Shown here in pieces: positions 1-11,300 of a DNA stretch of 64,000 nt. A program made the translations under genes and the position numbers. The notes under the pieces were generated by a model, which was not told where the DNA came from, made no database searches, and saw only the letters and a list, made by a program, of their open reading frames with translations. The stretch covers positions 248,001 through 312,000 of the forward strand of contig JASSKH010000002.1 in NCBI GenBank assembly GCA_031763025.1, in the 5' to 3' direction. Within the stretch, counting starts at the first letter, position 1. Every line of letters starts with the position of its first letter. This DNA is from Macrocystis pyrifera. Lineage: Eukaryota; Sar; Phaeophyceae; Laminariales; Laminariaceae.

Positions 1-710
1 CACTGGTTCGGTTAACACTGACACTGCAACGTCGCGATGTACATTAACACGCCAACCACAACCTCGAAGTGCCCTTCAGCTGCTGCTGCGGTTGGATTTC
101 TTCCGTAGAGACATGAGGATGACGGCCTACACATCTCATCAGTACATACATATACCTGGTCGTACTACAGCAGTCGTCCACACTGAACTCGCACGAGTTA
201 CGAGTACTCGATGCTGAGATTGTACTGCTGTTGTAGTTGAACATGCGGAAAGTTACGATTTTGAACAATCTTGCTACATCTCGGACAACATCCACGTCTT
301 GGTTGCAGTCATTCGCCGAAAAAATGGTTGGAGCACATTCAGCAGTAAGCTGGCTGTCACACACCCAAGAAGAAACGGCGAACGGGAACCTCAAAGGGAC
401 GAGGGCGGTGGCCTGACGTCCAAGCCATGCTGCATCACCGCTTTCGAGGCCGACGTAGTTTTTTTCTATTTTCTCCGCTCACCTTGAACGATTTCCAAAA
501 AAATCTTCGTGCACGACGTCGCCTCCGTGGTGCTGGATAGTTCCTGACCCTTTGTGGGCTCTGCGGTGTCCTGCTGCGCTGTGTCCGGCACCATCTGTGT
601 GCCGGAATCTGGGGTTTCGTAAAATACCAGAGGCGGTAATTTCTACAATTTTTTTACACGTACGTGGGGTCAAGCATTCCTTACCAAAAATCTTGAGTGA
701 GTCCCCCAAT
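1..710. other. no gene recognised
   Basis: Short open frames exist on both strands, but none shows a domain, a splice context or a composition that supports coding. The stretch runs into an assembly gap, so a gene fragment cut by the gap cannot be excluded. Confidence 0.4.
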
Positions 711-810
711 NNNNNNNNNNNNNNNNNNNNNNNNNNNNNNNNNNNNNNNNNNNNNNNNNNNNNNNNNNNNNNNNNNNNNNNNNNNNNNNNNNNNNNNNNN
801 NNNNNNNNNN
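711..810. other. assembly gap (100 N)
   Basis: Exactly 100 consecutive N, the usual placeholder for a scaffold join of unknown size. Any feature crossing it is unreliable, and translations through it are meaningless. Confidence 0.99.
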
Positions 811-867
811 CCATGGTGTATTTGTTCTGTCTGCCGCCACAAGCCTTGTTTCCTCCGCAGTAGTGCC

Positions 868-1073
868 GGTCCCTCTATAGTGCTGGTGTACAGTGTAAGC
901 GCCAGTCAGCTATAGCGGCACTATATGGTAGAGCCAACCGGCACTAATTACTCCGCACACTGCCTGCCGCACTGGCGACGATAGTCCCATCTCTGCTGCC
1001 AAGCGATTCATTCCGTAGGCACTATATACACAGCGGGCAGCCGGCAATACTCGACCGGCACTATAGAGGGACC
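868..1073. mobile_element. short terminal-inverted-repeat element
   Basis: The left end GGTCCCTCTATAGTGC (868-883) is matched exactly in inverted orientation by GCACTATAGAGGGACC (1058-1073). Beyond them CAGTAGT and ACTACTG form a further inverted pair, so the palindrome extends outwards. The roughly 206-bp size and lack of an ORF fit a MITE. The same terminal motif recurs in the tandem array at 54.4 kb. No clear target duplication is seen. Confidence 0.55.
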
Positions 1074-1590
1074 ACTACTGTATAGACTTGTACAAGTACA
1101 CTTTTTTATTTTGTCGTTTTGGAACCTTTTTATTTACCCTTTTCCTTTTTTTTGTGTGTGTCTTAACTGTTTTCATTTCTGCATTTTTTCCCCTTGTTTT
1201 TTTTTTTCGAGTGCAAGGGTATTCGTTTCTTTGTTTTTTCTGTCGGTTCTTTCAATGGTTTCTTCGTTTTCGTCATATTTTTTTAAGTTCCGTTGTTTTT
1301 TTACACTTCCAGCGGTATACTCCAGATATATATATATATATTGTAGCTTTTATCGGTTTTGTATGAACGGGGAGGCGATCGAGTTGAAGTTGAGGGGAGG
1401 CGAGAGGTTTTGACGGAGACTGTCCCGCTTATGTTTGTATCCGTAACACGTGTCTTTTTTTTGTTTGTTTTGCTCCTTTCCTTTCATTTCCTTTCCTTTA
1501 ACCTTTCCTTCAATTTGTTTCACGTTTTGTTTTGTTCATCAATCTCTTAATATACTTGGCCGTATTGCATTGTTTTGGTTTTCCACCATT
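1074..1590 (+). other. T-rich stretch, intron- or UTR-like
   Basis: A strongly T-rich plus strand with runs of T and a short TA repeat near 1326-1342. Frames are open only because of the T bias. It directly precedes the acceptor-like TTGACAG at 1589-1595, so it could be an intron or 5' leader of the gene model that starts at 1596. Confidence 0.35.
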
Positions 1591-1595
1591 GACAG

Positions 1596-2180
1596 GCGGC
1601 GTTCGAGTTGGAGATGAGGGGGGGCAAGGCGGTTCTGGCGGACGCTGTATTTAAGAAGCCGTCGGGGAAGGAGATGTTCCTGCGTCACCTCGTAGCGGAG
1701 GAGGAGGAAGAGGAAGCGGGGGCCCACGAAGGTAAGCGTTGCTGTTGTTGTTCTTCCATTTTTCCCTTCTGTTGTTGCTCGAGATCGACTTTTTTTTCTT
1801 CTTGTTGCTGTGGTTGTTTTAAAAAAAAAAAAAAAAAAAAAAATGTTTTTCGAGCTCGAGCTGGAGCTCGAGATCTTGTTTCTTCTTCTTCTTGTTGTTA
1901 GTGTTGCTGTAGCTATTTATGGCATTTCCCCCCGTTTTGTTTTTGTTTTTTTTTTTGTTTTCACGTTGTGGTTGTCTTTTTTTTGGTCCCCTGGTAGCGG
2001 AGCAGGAGGAGGCAGGGGCGGCCGGCGGTAAACGTTGTTGCTGTCGGTGCTTTCCACGTTCTTCCTGCTGTTTTTGTTCCTGTGCCAACTGTTAGCGGGG
2101 GGGGGGGAAGGAGGAGAAGGAGCAGGAGGAGGGGGGGCGGGGCGGACGACGTTAAGCCCTTGTTGTTGCTGACGCTGTTG

Positions 2181-2212
<32 letters not shown>

Positions 2213-3175
2213 GTTTGTGTTGTTAACGTTGTTGTCGGTGTTGTTGATCCTGTAGCTGTTTTTTCAAAAAAAGATTAGGAGGCAGTGTAGGGGAGGGGAG
2301 GGGTAAGCGATGCTGCTGTCGCTGTTTCTGTTCCTGCGTCCTCGGGTACCGAAGTAGGAGGAGTCGAGGGCGGAAGACTTTAGGCGTTGTCGTTGGTCGA
2401 GGTGGTGACAATGAGGGCAATGGCGCTGATGGTTAGGGTGGCGGTGTTGGTTGTGGTGGTGATGGTCAGGGTAGTGGTGGTGGTGGTAGCGGTGGGGAGG
2501 GGGTGGGTGTTGTTGTTGGTGGTGTTGGTCTGTGGTGTTTACGACCTGGCCCACCTTCAACATAAGAGTTGATGTTTCAACACTACCTCCTCGTTGCTAC
2601 GTCTACATTTCAAGAACGTTCCCAAGAATTTTCTCAGTCAGTCGGAGTCTGGGTGAGGGTTTAGTTTATGGGTTAAGAGTCGAGCCATTTTTCAACCGAT
2701 ATTGTGAAAGCTGGACTCAGGTCTGTGCAGTGCCCGTGATGGTGGTGGTGGTGGTGTTGCTGAATGTTTTGTTTTCGGCCGTGGTGGTGGTGGCGGTGAT
2801 CTTGGTGTGGATCATGTTGGTGTTGTTTCTGGTGGTGATAACTTGGGGGGGTAAGGGTGCAGGGTGGGGGTAGTGTTGGCGTCACGCTGCGATCGGCCTA
2901 TAATAGCGAGTGCGTACATTGTTTGGCACAATTATCGCCTCTGGGCCGTACGCGCAGCCGTTTCTCACTCCGAAAGGCCACCCTCCCTCTCGGCGTTTAC
3001 ATATTAGTGGAAACCTCCCCTCCCCGCCCCACCCCGCCTCCTTCATCTTCCCGCAAACCTTGAGTTGCATACCCCGAAGAATTGCGCAACCAACCGACAT
3101 TTTGCAATAAAATTCTCCCTCCATCCCTCCCTTCTTCCTCTTCGCAGCCCCTGCGCGCCACCCTCTCTTCTCGCA

Positions 3176-3216
<41 letters not shown>

Positions 3217-4308
3217 TAGACAGCCAGGGTACCGTTTTTTATTTTTATTTTTATTTTTTTGGCGGTTACCACGGCTGGCGGTCAAGTTAGATCATTTTTG
3301 TGCGGGGAAAACCTTTACTCCGCACAAGGGGGATGATCGTATCACGTAGTGTGTATATGGTGAGGCACCTACGAGGCAGTTACATAGTAAACCCATTGCT
3401 GTCTCTGGAAGTGGCTACACCAGAAATTAAATCAATTAATTGCTGCTGTCATCCATATGCGAGAAAATCCGCCTCTAAAGCGGTTCTTGCTACGGGGAAC
3501 CATATTAAATAGGAGCAAATATTGTTGGTAAAAATAGGGAAATATATAGGTCTTTGTGTTACCGTAGGTCCTTTTTACCATAGTCCCCCGTAATAGTGGG
3601 ATACAGCTCACCCTTCATGCGACTCGCCCGACACTTGACGGCGCTTCGCGCTTGGTGCAAGCAATGCTTATCTGGTCGGTGGGTGACGTGCTCCGTCCCG
3701 GTGTTGTAGGGATGCGAGGGTCTATGGTCATAAGACTACGGCCATGCATGATAATGAGTACCCCCCCCCGCCCCACCATATAATATATATGGGTTGGGTT
3801 GGCGTCCGTTGGCAACGACACTGTAAAATATGCCGCTCACTACGTGAGCTAGACATCCAGGGTACCGTTTTTTTTTTTTTTTTTTTTTTTTTTTTTGGCG
3901 GTCGCCCACAGCTGGTCGTCGAGTTAGATCCTTTTGTGCGAAGTAAAGAACCTTTACTCTGCACAAGGGAATATATCGTATCACGTAGTGTTCAAGGTAC
4001 GGCACCCAAGAGGCAGTTACATAGTACTCCCATTACTGTCTCTGGAAGTGGCCACACCGGAAATTCAACTAACTCATTGAAGCTGTCATCCATATGCAAG
4101 TCCGCCTCACAAGCGGTTCTTAGTAGGATGCAGCTCACCCTTCATGCGACTCGCCGGACACCTCACGGCGCTTCGCGCTTGGTGCAAGCAATGTCGGCCT
4201 GGTCGGTGAAAACCCGACATGCTCCGTCCCGGCATTGTAGGGATGCGAGGGTCTATGGTCATACGACTATGGCCATGCATGAGATCGAGAACATCTCTCC
4301 TATCGAGT

Positions 4309-4344
<36 letters not shown>

Positions 4345-4521
4345 GCTACATTTCACCCTCCCCCTCTCTGCTTCCCCCCCCCCCCTCCCCTCCCCTGGTG
4401 ACAAGGCAATGTTTTGGTGGGAGACGAGGGGGCGTTTTTGGACGAAGAAGATGATGATGACGAAGAATACCCAGACGACATCAGCGACGAGGACGAGGAC
4501 GAGGGAGAAGCTGGGCCATGA
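1596..4521 (+). CDS. candidate acidic-tailed protein gene (two exons seen), unknown function
   Basis: The exons proposed are 1596-1731 and 4406-4521. Exon A follows TTGACAG and ends at a GTAAGC donor in phase 1. Exon B follows a C-rich pyrimidine tract and ACAAG and opens with the two bases needed to complete the codon, so the frame is kept; it ends at TGA 4519-4521. Exon A encodes a mixed basic and acidic stretch with an internal ATG at 1614 and a run of six Glu. Exon B gives 37 residues with over half Asp/Glu. No domain is recognised. Upstream exons may lie in the T-rich region or in the assembly gap. The 2.7-kb intron contains two R-A repeats and a MITE. That the two exons belong together is inferred from phase and position only. 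Confidence 0.4.
1732..2420 (+). repeat. degenerate tandem copies of exon-end plus splice-donor module
   Basis: After the donor at 1732, modules recur near 1990-2060, 2088-2165 and 2290-2385. Each has TAG, then GGAGGAGG-rich sequence, then a GTAAGC- or GTAAAC-like donor, then a TTG/CTG-rich stretch. They look like diverged duplicates of the end of exon A with its intron start. A 23-base A run lies at 1821-1843 and a G run near 2096-2108. The GTPase gene at 22.6 kb shows a comparable arrangement. Confidence 0.45.
2395..2875 (+). repeat. GTG/GGT-rich low-complexity blocks
   Basis: Two blocks (about 2395-2535 and 2737-2875) consist of imperfect GTGGTG and GTTGGTG repeats. Open frames here, such as runs of Val or His, are products of the triplet composition and not evidence for a gene. 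Confidence 0.7.
3177..3216 (+). repeat. poly-C tract (about 40)
   Basis: An uninterrupted run of C immediately 5' of an R-A repeat. C runs abut R-A and R-B repeats throughout the window. Confidence 0.9.
3217..3780 (+). repeat. interspersed repeat R-A, copy 1
   Basis: It shares with 3800-4345 and 23526-24520 the order CCAGGGTACCG, T tract, GGCGGT, a block with ACTCCGCACAAGG, TCTCTGGAAGTGG, CAGCTCACCCTTCATGCGAC, GGGATGCGAGGGTCTATGGT and finally GAGTAC followed by a C run. This copy is interrupted by a MITE at about 3491-3592. It has no coding capacity. Its origin is unknown; read on the minus strand it would start with G and carry an internal A tract. Confidence 0.8.
3493..3590 (+). mobile_element. 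TA-flanked MITE family M, copy 1
   Basis: It is about 98 bp, with ends CGGGGAACC and GTCCCCCG, the usual core AAATATTG...AGGT and TA on both sides. The uninterrupted sequence of R-A copy 2 at the corresponding place shows that this is an insertion into R-A. Confidence 0.8.
3800..4345 (+). repeat. interspersed repeat R-A, copy 2
   Basis: This is the most complete copy. It begins with GTTGGCAACGACAC and a stretch whose complement resembles a tRNA D-arm (TAGCTCACGTAGTGAGC). A 29-base T tract and the full body follow, and it ends GAGTAC plus about 30 C. The C-rich 3' part leads into the acceptor of the candidate exon at 4406. Confidence 0.8.
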
Positions 4522-5045
4522 GCGGTTTAGCTCGGCGAAGTGAATTGGTTATTTAATAACTGGTTTGGTCAGCTGGCTAGGTGCACGGTTAGTTTTATCG
4601 GCGAAAAAACTGGTTAGATTTGACTGGCAAAAAAAAGCTCGGTTTTGCTGGCTGGAAACTGGTTAGTTCGACAGGCGAAGATCCCGGCTAGGCCAATTTA
4701 TCTAAGAACTGGTTCGTTTAGCGGGGGTAATTTTCCGCGTAGTTGAACTGGCTACTTACCCGTTTAGTTTAACCGGCCACATACTCGCTTGGTTGAACTT
4801 GCTAAAAAGTGGTTTAGTGCATCTGAAAAAATACCGAGTTAGTTCAACTGGCGGTAAACTGGTTAGTTTAGCTGAAACAATCGGCTGAATGCTGGTGAAA
4901 TTAGCAAAACAACTGGGTCGTAACTGATTCGGTTTGGCGAAGTGAACTGGTTAAAAACTGGTTGGTGTAACTGGATGAATACCCGGTTAGTTTATGTGGC
5001 CAAATATTGGTTAACATAGCTGGCACAACCGGGTAAGCACTTGAT
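4522..5045 (+). repeat. degenerate tandem array (AACTGGTTAGTTTAACTGGC-like)
   Basis: About 20 diverged copies of a 20-30 bp unit built from ACTGGTTAG and AACTGGC, with irregular spacing. It lies directly 3' of the stop codon of the acidic gene model. No open frame of note. Confidence 0.65.
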
Positions 5046-5059
5046 GCTTTGGTTTGGTT

Positions 5060-5350
5060 TGGTTCGGTTCGCTTAGCTTAGCTTTGCTTTGCTTCTCTTT
5101 GCTTCGGTTTGCTTTGCCTAGCTTTGCCTTGCCATGCCTTGCCTTGCCTTGCCTTGCCTTGCCTTGCCTTGCCTTGCCTTGCCTTGCCTTGCCTTGCCTT
5201 GCCTTGCCTTGCCTTGCCTTGCCTTGCCTTGCCTTGCCTCGCCCTGGCCGGCCCTGCCTTGCCCTGCCCTGCCCTGCCCTGCCCTACCTTGCCTTGCCTT
5301 GCCTTGCCTTGCCTTGCCTTGCCTTGCCTTGCCCTGTCTAGCTCTACATA
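5060..5350 (+). repeat. pentanucleotide satellite (GCCTT)n
   Basis: It starts as GCTTT/GCTTA units and becomes a nearly pure GCCTT array with a GCCCT patch. All frames stay open because five codons span three units; the resulting Leu-Ala-Leu-Pro-Cys repeats are not a protein. A related array in the opposite orientation lies at 12.1 kb. Confidence 0.95.
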
Positions 5351-5394
5351 CTGTGCTTTGCTTTGCTGGGGACTCGCTTGATGAGTCTTGAAGG

Positions 5395-6180
5395 TGTTTT
5401 TTTGGGCTTGGCAGGCGTTTTTTGGTTTGCGTTCATTGCATTGAACTTGGTTGGAGACTGCCGATTATAAGGCGTTCACTTCGTGGGCACTGAACAAGTT
5501 TTTTTTTGTTTTGGAAGGCGTTTCTCGAGCTTGGGTGTTGTTTGCATCTTGCACTCGAATACTCATTCTCGGACTTGGCAGCTGTTTATTGAGAGCTTCG
5601 ATAACGTTCGTTTGACGGGTTTACAATTTTGGTGTCGCTGGCATTGGCAGGCTTTCTTGGGCACTGGATATCGTTGTCATGTTGTGGAAGGCGTTTTCCT
5701 CACGTGGAAATCGTTTCCTGGGCCTTGATATAATTTTCTTGGAGTTTTTGGGTGCGTTTCATGGGCTTGATACAGGCGTAGGCGTTTCATGAAATTTGCA
5801 GGCGTTTCACGAACTTGGCAGGTGTTCCGTTTTCGTATTCCGTCGGGGGTGCGACTATGGTATGGATGGCGTTTCTTGAAGGCGCTTTTTGCACTTGGTT
5901 TGGAAGGCGTGTACCTGGTATGTAGCTCTAGGTGTCTCATACAGACCTTGGAGGTTGCATGAGGTTTGGACATGGGAGGCGTTTCATGAACTCGGTATTT
6001 AGGCGCTTCATAGACCTGGGGATTTTTTTTGGGGGGAAGGTTTTGGGTATTCAAGGCGTTTCTCACAATGGGTTTGGAAGAAGGCGTTTCGTTGGCCTGG
6101 AAGGCGATTCTCGGACTGTTGAAAAAGGGTTTCTCACAGCAACCTTGCAGGCTTTTCTTGACAAGCCATGAAGGATTTCC
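5395..6180 (+). repeat. degenerate tandem array with GGCGTTTC core
   Basis: Units of roughly 25-45 bp carry (G/A)GGCGTTTC, a short variable part and CTTGG. At least 15 recognisable cores occur, for example near 5410, 5515, 5690, 5785, 5865, 5970 and 6055. No coding potential. One TACCTGGTA motif interrupts the array at 5912-5920. Confidence 0.6.
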
Positions 6181-7400
6181 TAGGTCTTGGAACGATGAGA
6201 GGATTTTGCGTTTTTTTCACATTGATGGTGGAGAATTCGGAGGGTGGGGGGTGAAGGGTAAGCGGGAGGGGGATTGAGAGAGGTCGGGGGTTGGGTTGGG
6301 GGTGGGGGGGGTTGGTGGGGGTGTGCGCCATAAATTATACCAGGTGCCTGGTACTTGGTCTCTACGAACTTTTTTTCCACAATTATCTTGAGTGAATCAA
6401 AAGCTACGAACAGCCCCTGAGTTATGCTTGATTTAACGACTTGTTTCTCAGTCGTTGAGTAGTCTCCATTGTACTTGAGTCATCTATTGGAGAATGAAAA
6501 TCACTGGATTAAAGTATAGCATTTGTCGGACGAACGGATGGACGAACGGACGGGCACGCAAGACATTTTGTTATTTTTCAAATACGTAAGAGACCGTATA
6601 CAGTACTTACGCGACAACGGTTAACAATCTCTTATTCCGGTTAAGGTTCGCGGCGCATTGTGATGTCAACGTTGAACAGGGGTTCTTGGTGGGTAGGATA
6701 ATACTGGCGTCCCTCGCTCAGCGCAAATGCTCAGCTGTAAAATTCTTGAACCATAAAAAAAAATGTCAGCCTGAAATTCTTACTTTCCAAATTCTCAGCA
6801 CATATCACGTTCCCGTAGTGCTGTATGAATACGGAATTATTGTGTTCGCCCTCCTTCATTGTCCAGCAAATGTCCAGCCCAAACCTTGATTGTCGATCAT
6901 CGATCGCTGATTGCTCAAACTCGCAGCCACAGTAAGAAGGTAGCATTTAAAGTTGGTTGATTAAACCAGGTTTTATAGTGCTCCGAGGCCGTTGTTGCTC
7001 TGCGATAAGAATAGCCCTACGAGTTGATATCGTCGGGAAAAACATAGCCTCTAGTGCTCGCTGTATAGGCCGGTGTCAGGTTTCGTGAAGAATTCCGCCG
7101 GGTCACGATGAAGCAAGCGTACGTCAGTAGCTAATCCTGTGCTGCGCACCGATTGCCTCACTTTTTGCACCATGGAGGAAAACGAGAATACGAAAATACG
7201 AAAATACTTTTAACATCGGCAGAATTCTGACACGATAGGGTGACATGGTTAAAAAATGAAAAAAGTCAGTATGTTTAGTGCTGATGATACCTTGTACCGG
7301 TAGATGGCGAATACAAATAAAACGTACGGCAGTTTTGTTGTAGGTGGTCCGCGTGCCTGTGAAGATAAGATTCGTGGTTTCGAGTCTCAACGAGTGCATG
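6181..7400. other. no gene recognised; G-rich tract at 6235-6325
   Basis: The only marked structure is a G-rich strand with GGGTTGGG-like runs, a possible quadruplex former. The remainder is AT-rich unique-looking sequence without convincing exons. Confidence 0.5.
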
Positions 7401-7670
7401 CTCGTGGGGACTTTTCTTGCTTGAAAAAATGAACAGAGGAAAACGCGAGAAGAGCGTGAGTTATAGCTACATTTGATGAAAATCTACGAGCACAGTAGTG
7501 GGAATGCTGAACCATATGCGCGACAAAAAATAAAGGCACGTATCGGGGGGGGGAAAGGGACGACACCTGTGACCACGGCTTGTCCAGAAGATCGCTGAGG
7601 GTAAAACCTCCTATTAACTGTTAATACGAGATAGGCTGGAAATTAAAAGTGACGATTAAAATAAAAAAGT
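7401..7670 (+). repeat. interspersed repeat R-C, copy 1
   Basis: It aligns with 19723-19985 over about 265 bp. Shared segments include GGGACTTTT-CTTGC, GTGGGAATGCTGAACC, a short G run, GACGACACCTGTGACCACGG and GGTAAAACCTCCTA. It ends in an A/T-rich AAATAAAA-like tail, which could indicate retroposition, but no source gene is recognised. Confidence 0.75.
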
Positions 7671-7798
7671 ACCTTCCCGCGCACGGTTTTTGTTTGTACC
7701 ATCGCCAATATATTGTACGAACCAGGCGTTTTACACCTATTTTGGTACGGAATAGAACAATAATACGACGTTGTCGTACGGTGGCCTCTTTACTGTTT

Positions 7799-7913
7799 CG
7801 GGGGACCATAGTAAATAGGACCAAATATTGTTAGAAAAAATAGGTAAATATATACCTGGTAGGTTTTTGTGTGTACCATAGGTCCTATTAACTATGGACC
7901 CCAGTAATATTAA
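7799..7913 (+). mobile_element. MITE family M, copy 2 (with CCTGG insertion)
   Basis: The family ends GGGGGACCATAG and CTATGGACCCC are clear. Compared with siblings that read ATATATAGGTTTTT, this copy reads ATATATACCTGGTAGGTTTTT. It therefore carries an extra CCTGG flanked by duplicated TA (7853-7861). Confidence 0.85.
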
Positions 7914-8489
7914 TAATACCAGTGTGGTAAGCATTACGCTGGGCTGGGCACCCGATCGATCTTTCGCCCCTGTCAGCTCAGTAGGTAGCACTGCACATGG
8001 ATATTTTCTGACTTCAGGATGAAAGATTACTTCAGGATGAAATGCGAAAAAAAAATGAAAAGGAAGCCAACTTTTTTTTTTTTTTTCGTTTCTGGGGTGG
8101 GTAGATATCACACCACAAAGGCACCACCTCACGGTTTTTTGGGGTCCTCGGACCCCAGCGTCGCCGTTCACTACTACTGCTGTCGCATACGGGTTTTCAC
8201 CTATTTCGGCCGTTCCCGGTGCGGGTACGAATTCGATTTTTCGTGTTTGCGGTGGTGAGAGGCGACGCGAGATCGTAAGACACCTAAAATTCGCGAGGCG
8301 GTGCTTTGTGATGGTGACTTTTACCCACCCTAGAAATAGGAAAAAAAAAAAAACTGTTTCCTTGGTATATCTTTTCCGCGATTTCTATATTATTTTTTTT
8401 TCACGTTTCATCCTGACGTAATAATCTTTCATCCTTAAGTCCGAAAATATCCTGCTACAAGTGCATAGTATACATACATAATATTATAT

Positions 8490-8703
8490 GACGCCGTCGA
8501 GCATACGGGTTCCAATCTCGCTTCGGACGTTTCTTTTAATAACGTTTGTTTGCTTGTGCGTGCGTCCCTAATTTGCACACTCACCTGGTACCTGGTATCT
8601 CCCTGGTCCCCCAGGCATTGAAACGAAGCGGGTAGGTCAGCGCACGCACGGCCGGCCGTGGTATACGGTTGGTACCGATGCCCAAAACATCCCGCCATTC
8701 AGA

Positions 8704-8744
<41 letters not shown>

Positions 8745-8800
8745 CTTATAAGGATAGCCCCTGTGGGATGGGTATAATCGATTGATGTGATCTCGTACCC
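8490..8800 (+). mobile_element. tRNA-derived SINE, plus-strand copy
   Basis: It matches the minus-strand copies at 54.8-55.2 and 56.0-56.3 kb. The landmarks, in order, are a decayed T-arm (GGTTCCAATCTCGCTTCG), GCGTGCGTCCCTAA, CCCAGGCATTGAAACGAAGC, ATACGG, CCGCCATTCAG, a 39-base G run at the position that is G-rich in the others, and CTTATAAGGAT...ACCCCTATG. Two TACCTGGTA-type motifs interrupt it at 8582-8597. Confidence 0.7.
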
Positions 8801-9584
8801 CTATGTTTGCAGCTCTCAGTATAAATACAGCCAGAACACCAGATACCAGGTAGAAGGCAGTAACATTGTTGACAATTGTATTACTGGTGCTGCTGCCGTA
8901 GTTCACTCACTCGCATTGTTGTGTACCTTGTGTTGATCTTTCCGAGGATAACTATTATTTATTATTGATAATATTAGCAAACACGAACGAACGACGTTGC
9001 CGGTGTGAGAATGATGGCCGACCATGGATATATATGGTACGATGAATGATGCATGTAACGGTTTATAGACATACTACTGCTGTAGCTACAGAGAGATGAG
9101 AGGTACCAGCAGAATGATGTACGAAGAGTATTATGAATAAATGCTGTCGTTACTGCTGTTTTGCTCTATGTACCCACCTGCCAGGTATTTTGGAACCAGG
9201 TACCAGCTGCCCCTCTGGCACATCATATACTACCTCTGCAGTACGTACGAGGTACATACATACATACGTACCTACCTGGTACCTGGTACCTGGCACCTAC
9301 TGGTATTATAGCTCTCCCACTGACGCACTTGGTATATACGATATGGACTCTGTGTCCGCAAAAAATAATGTAAGGATCAGTTATTAATATTAATAGTTAT
9401 ATATACGCACATACATCCCGAACAAAATCTTCATACTTTCGGTGATACATACCAGGTATACTATTAATAGCAGTGTATAGTAAGTGGTGATGCGATGATG
9501 CATTTTGTCGTGACCGGGTCGTTACATCCCGCCTCCGACAAAAAACTCTGGGCACTATTAATACCATAATACAAGACAGAAGTA

Positions 9585-9680
9585 TTACGGGGGTCCATAG
9601 TAAACAGGACCAAATATTGTTAGTAAAGCTAGGTAAATATTGTGTTTACCGTAGGTCCTGTTAACTATGGTCCCCCGTAA
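9585..9680 (+). mobile_element. MITE family M, copy 3
   Basis: A clean 96-bp copy: TTACGGGGGTCCATAG at the left, CTATGGTCCCCCGTAA at the right, and a core with AAATATTGTTAGTAAA and ACCGTAGGTCC. No ORF. Confidence 0.9.
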
Positions 9681-11150
9681 TTCTACTTACTAAATAAACT
9701 GCTGTATGTACCAGTATATGTAAGATTCGTAGGATTCGCTTGATGTGTCTGCCCAACGGCTCCATCCACATACATACATAGCAAGCGCGCCAAACACAGC
9801 AGCACAGCAGCAGTAGCAGTAGCAGTAGAGCAACACCAGCAACCAGAGTGTTGTACTCGTAGAGCAGCGCAATGTCCCAACGTCCATAGCGCATCTACGC
9901 GCCCTGCGGTTCTTGGCAAAATACACTATTTTTTATACTACTGCTGCTGTAGGCGATATTAATATTACGACTGCTGTAGCATTTTTACCGTTCGTTCTTC
10001 CTATTAATATGGACATGCAGCACAAGACCCAGCGTGTCCGTGTGCCAGCTGGTCCGTGCTGCTTCTTCACACTCAGCCTAGCGCAACCGCTATCAAGAAT
10101 ACAGTCTTTCGTTGACCCATAGCAGGCTAGCCTGCTTCTGCACCAGTAGACTCACGCCAGGTATCCGGTATGCACGCGTTACGGCTGCTGTCGTCGTAAA
10201 TACAGGCACCATACGAGTATGTATGATATCTTGAGAAAGATCGGGGGGGAAAAGAAGATCGAACAAAAATTTGGAAAACAAAATTTGAACTTTTTTGTTT
10301 TTAAAATGGGGGAAAAAATGGTAAGACGGGGTGGGGAAGGCAGAAAAAGGGAGGAAAATACGAAAATACAGGAAAAACACAGAAAAAGAGAGTGAGAAAA
10401 ATCGAAAAACCCACGCGACCTTCATCCACATCATCATCATACTGCATATTTTCCACGTTCAGCAGCAGCAGCAGCAGCAGCAGCACACATCCATCCCTCA
10501 ATCCCTTCCAGCGAACGGGCAGCTAAGGAGAGAGAGGCACACCGATAGAGACAGAGAGAGACAGGGAGGGAGAGAGAGATAGAGAGAGAGGGAGAGAGAG
10601 AGAGGCAGAGGGACGGAGAGAACGCTCAGACTGCTGGGGAGGTGAGTAAGCGAGAGGAGGAGGAGACATGTCGCTTTGGCCTACTACGAGAGGCTTGCTA
10701 GAGAACAGAGAACATAACAGATAACCGATACAGGAGCAGTCAGTCCCTAAAGACACCCAGAACTATTTTTTTGCCAAGAGCTGATGGCTTCGTTTTCAGG
10801 ATCAGCTTGCCCCCACCTCAGCAGCACCGAGGTTCACCCACCGAAGTGAGATGGGCTAGGGCATAGGTGCATCTATCTCCCTATTTGTCTATTTGCCTCC
10901 GGTCCGGTGGGCCCCTGTGCGTGGCTTTTGGGCGGGGTCCGATTTACGATTTTCAATGTGGCCATTGTGTTGAAAACACACAAACAAACCACGCTTTTTT
11001 AGCTGAAGAAGGCGGAAACAAATTAACGGCGAGACTCTGGTTATTATAAATCACTTGATTGTAGTATGGGATCTGTGTACTGACCGTGTGGTGATGGTAC
11101 TGGGTAGTCTAAAAAATGCTCCAGCAGGCAGCAAATCTATCAGATCTGTA
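9681..11150. other. no gene recognised; CAG and GA microsatellites
   Basis: It contains a CAG run at about 10458-10482 and an impure GA tract at about 10543-10605. A scatter of CTGCTGT motifs surrounds them. No exon-like reading frame is supported. Confidence 0.5.
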
Positions 11151-11184
11151 GTTGCGGTTCTTGTTGTTTCTCATGGTGCTGGTA

Positions 11185-11226
11185 CTCCTGCTGCTGCCGC
11201 TGCTGCTGCTGCTCCTGCTCCTGCTG

Positions 11227-11287
<61 letters not shown>

Positions 11288-11300
11288 TACTGCTGCTGCG
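11185..11300 (+). repeat. CTG/CTC triplet microsatellite
   Basis: A run of CTG with CTC interruptions gives open frames of poly-Leu, poly-Ala, poly-Ser and poly-Cys on the two strands. No flanking domain supports translation. Confidence 0.9.

Noticed and set aside
3725..3770. 5S rRNA similarity (TACGGCCATGC)
   Set aside because: Only about nine bases fit the 5S start, the rest of the gene does not follow, and the sequence belongs to repeat R-A.
5054..5391. Long Leu-Ala-Leu-Pro-Cys open frames
   Set aside because: They are a direct result of the GCCTT pentamer; all three frames are open at once.
6280..6330. Telomere-like GGGTTGGG runs
   Set aside because: Not a regular tandem of a telomere unit, short, and internal to the scaffold.
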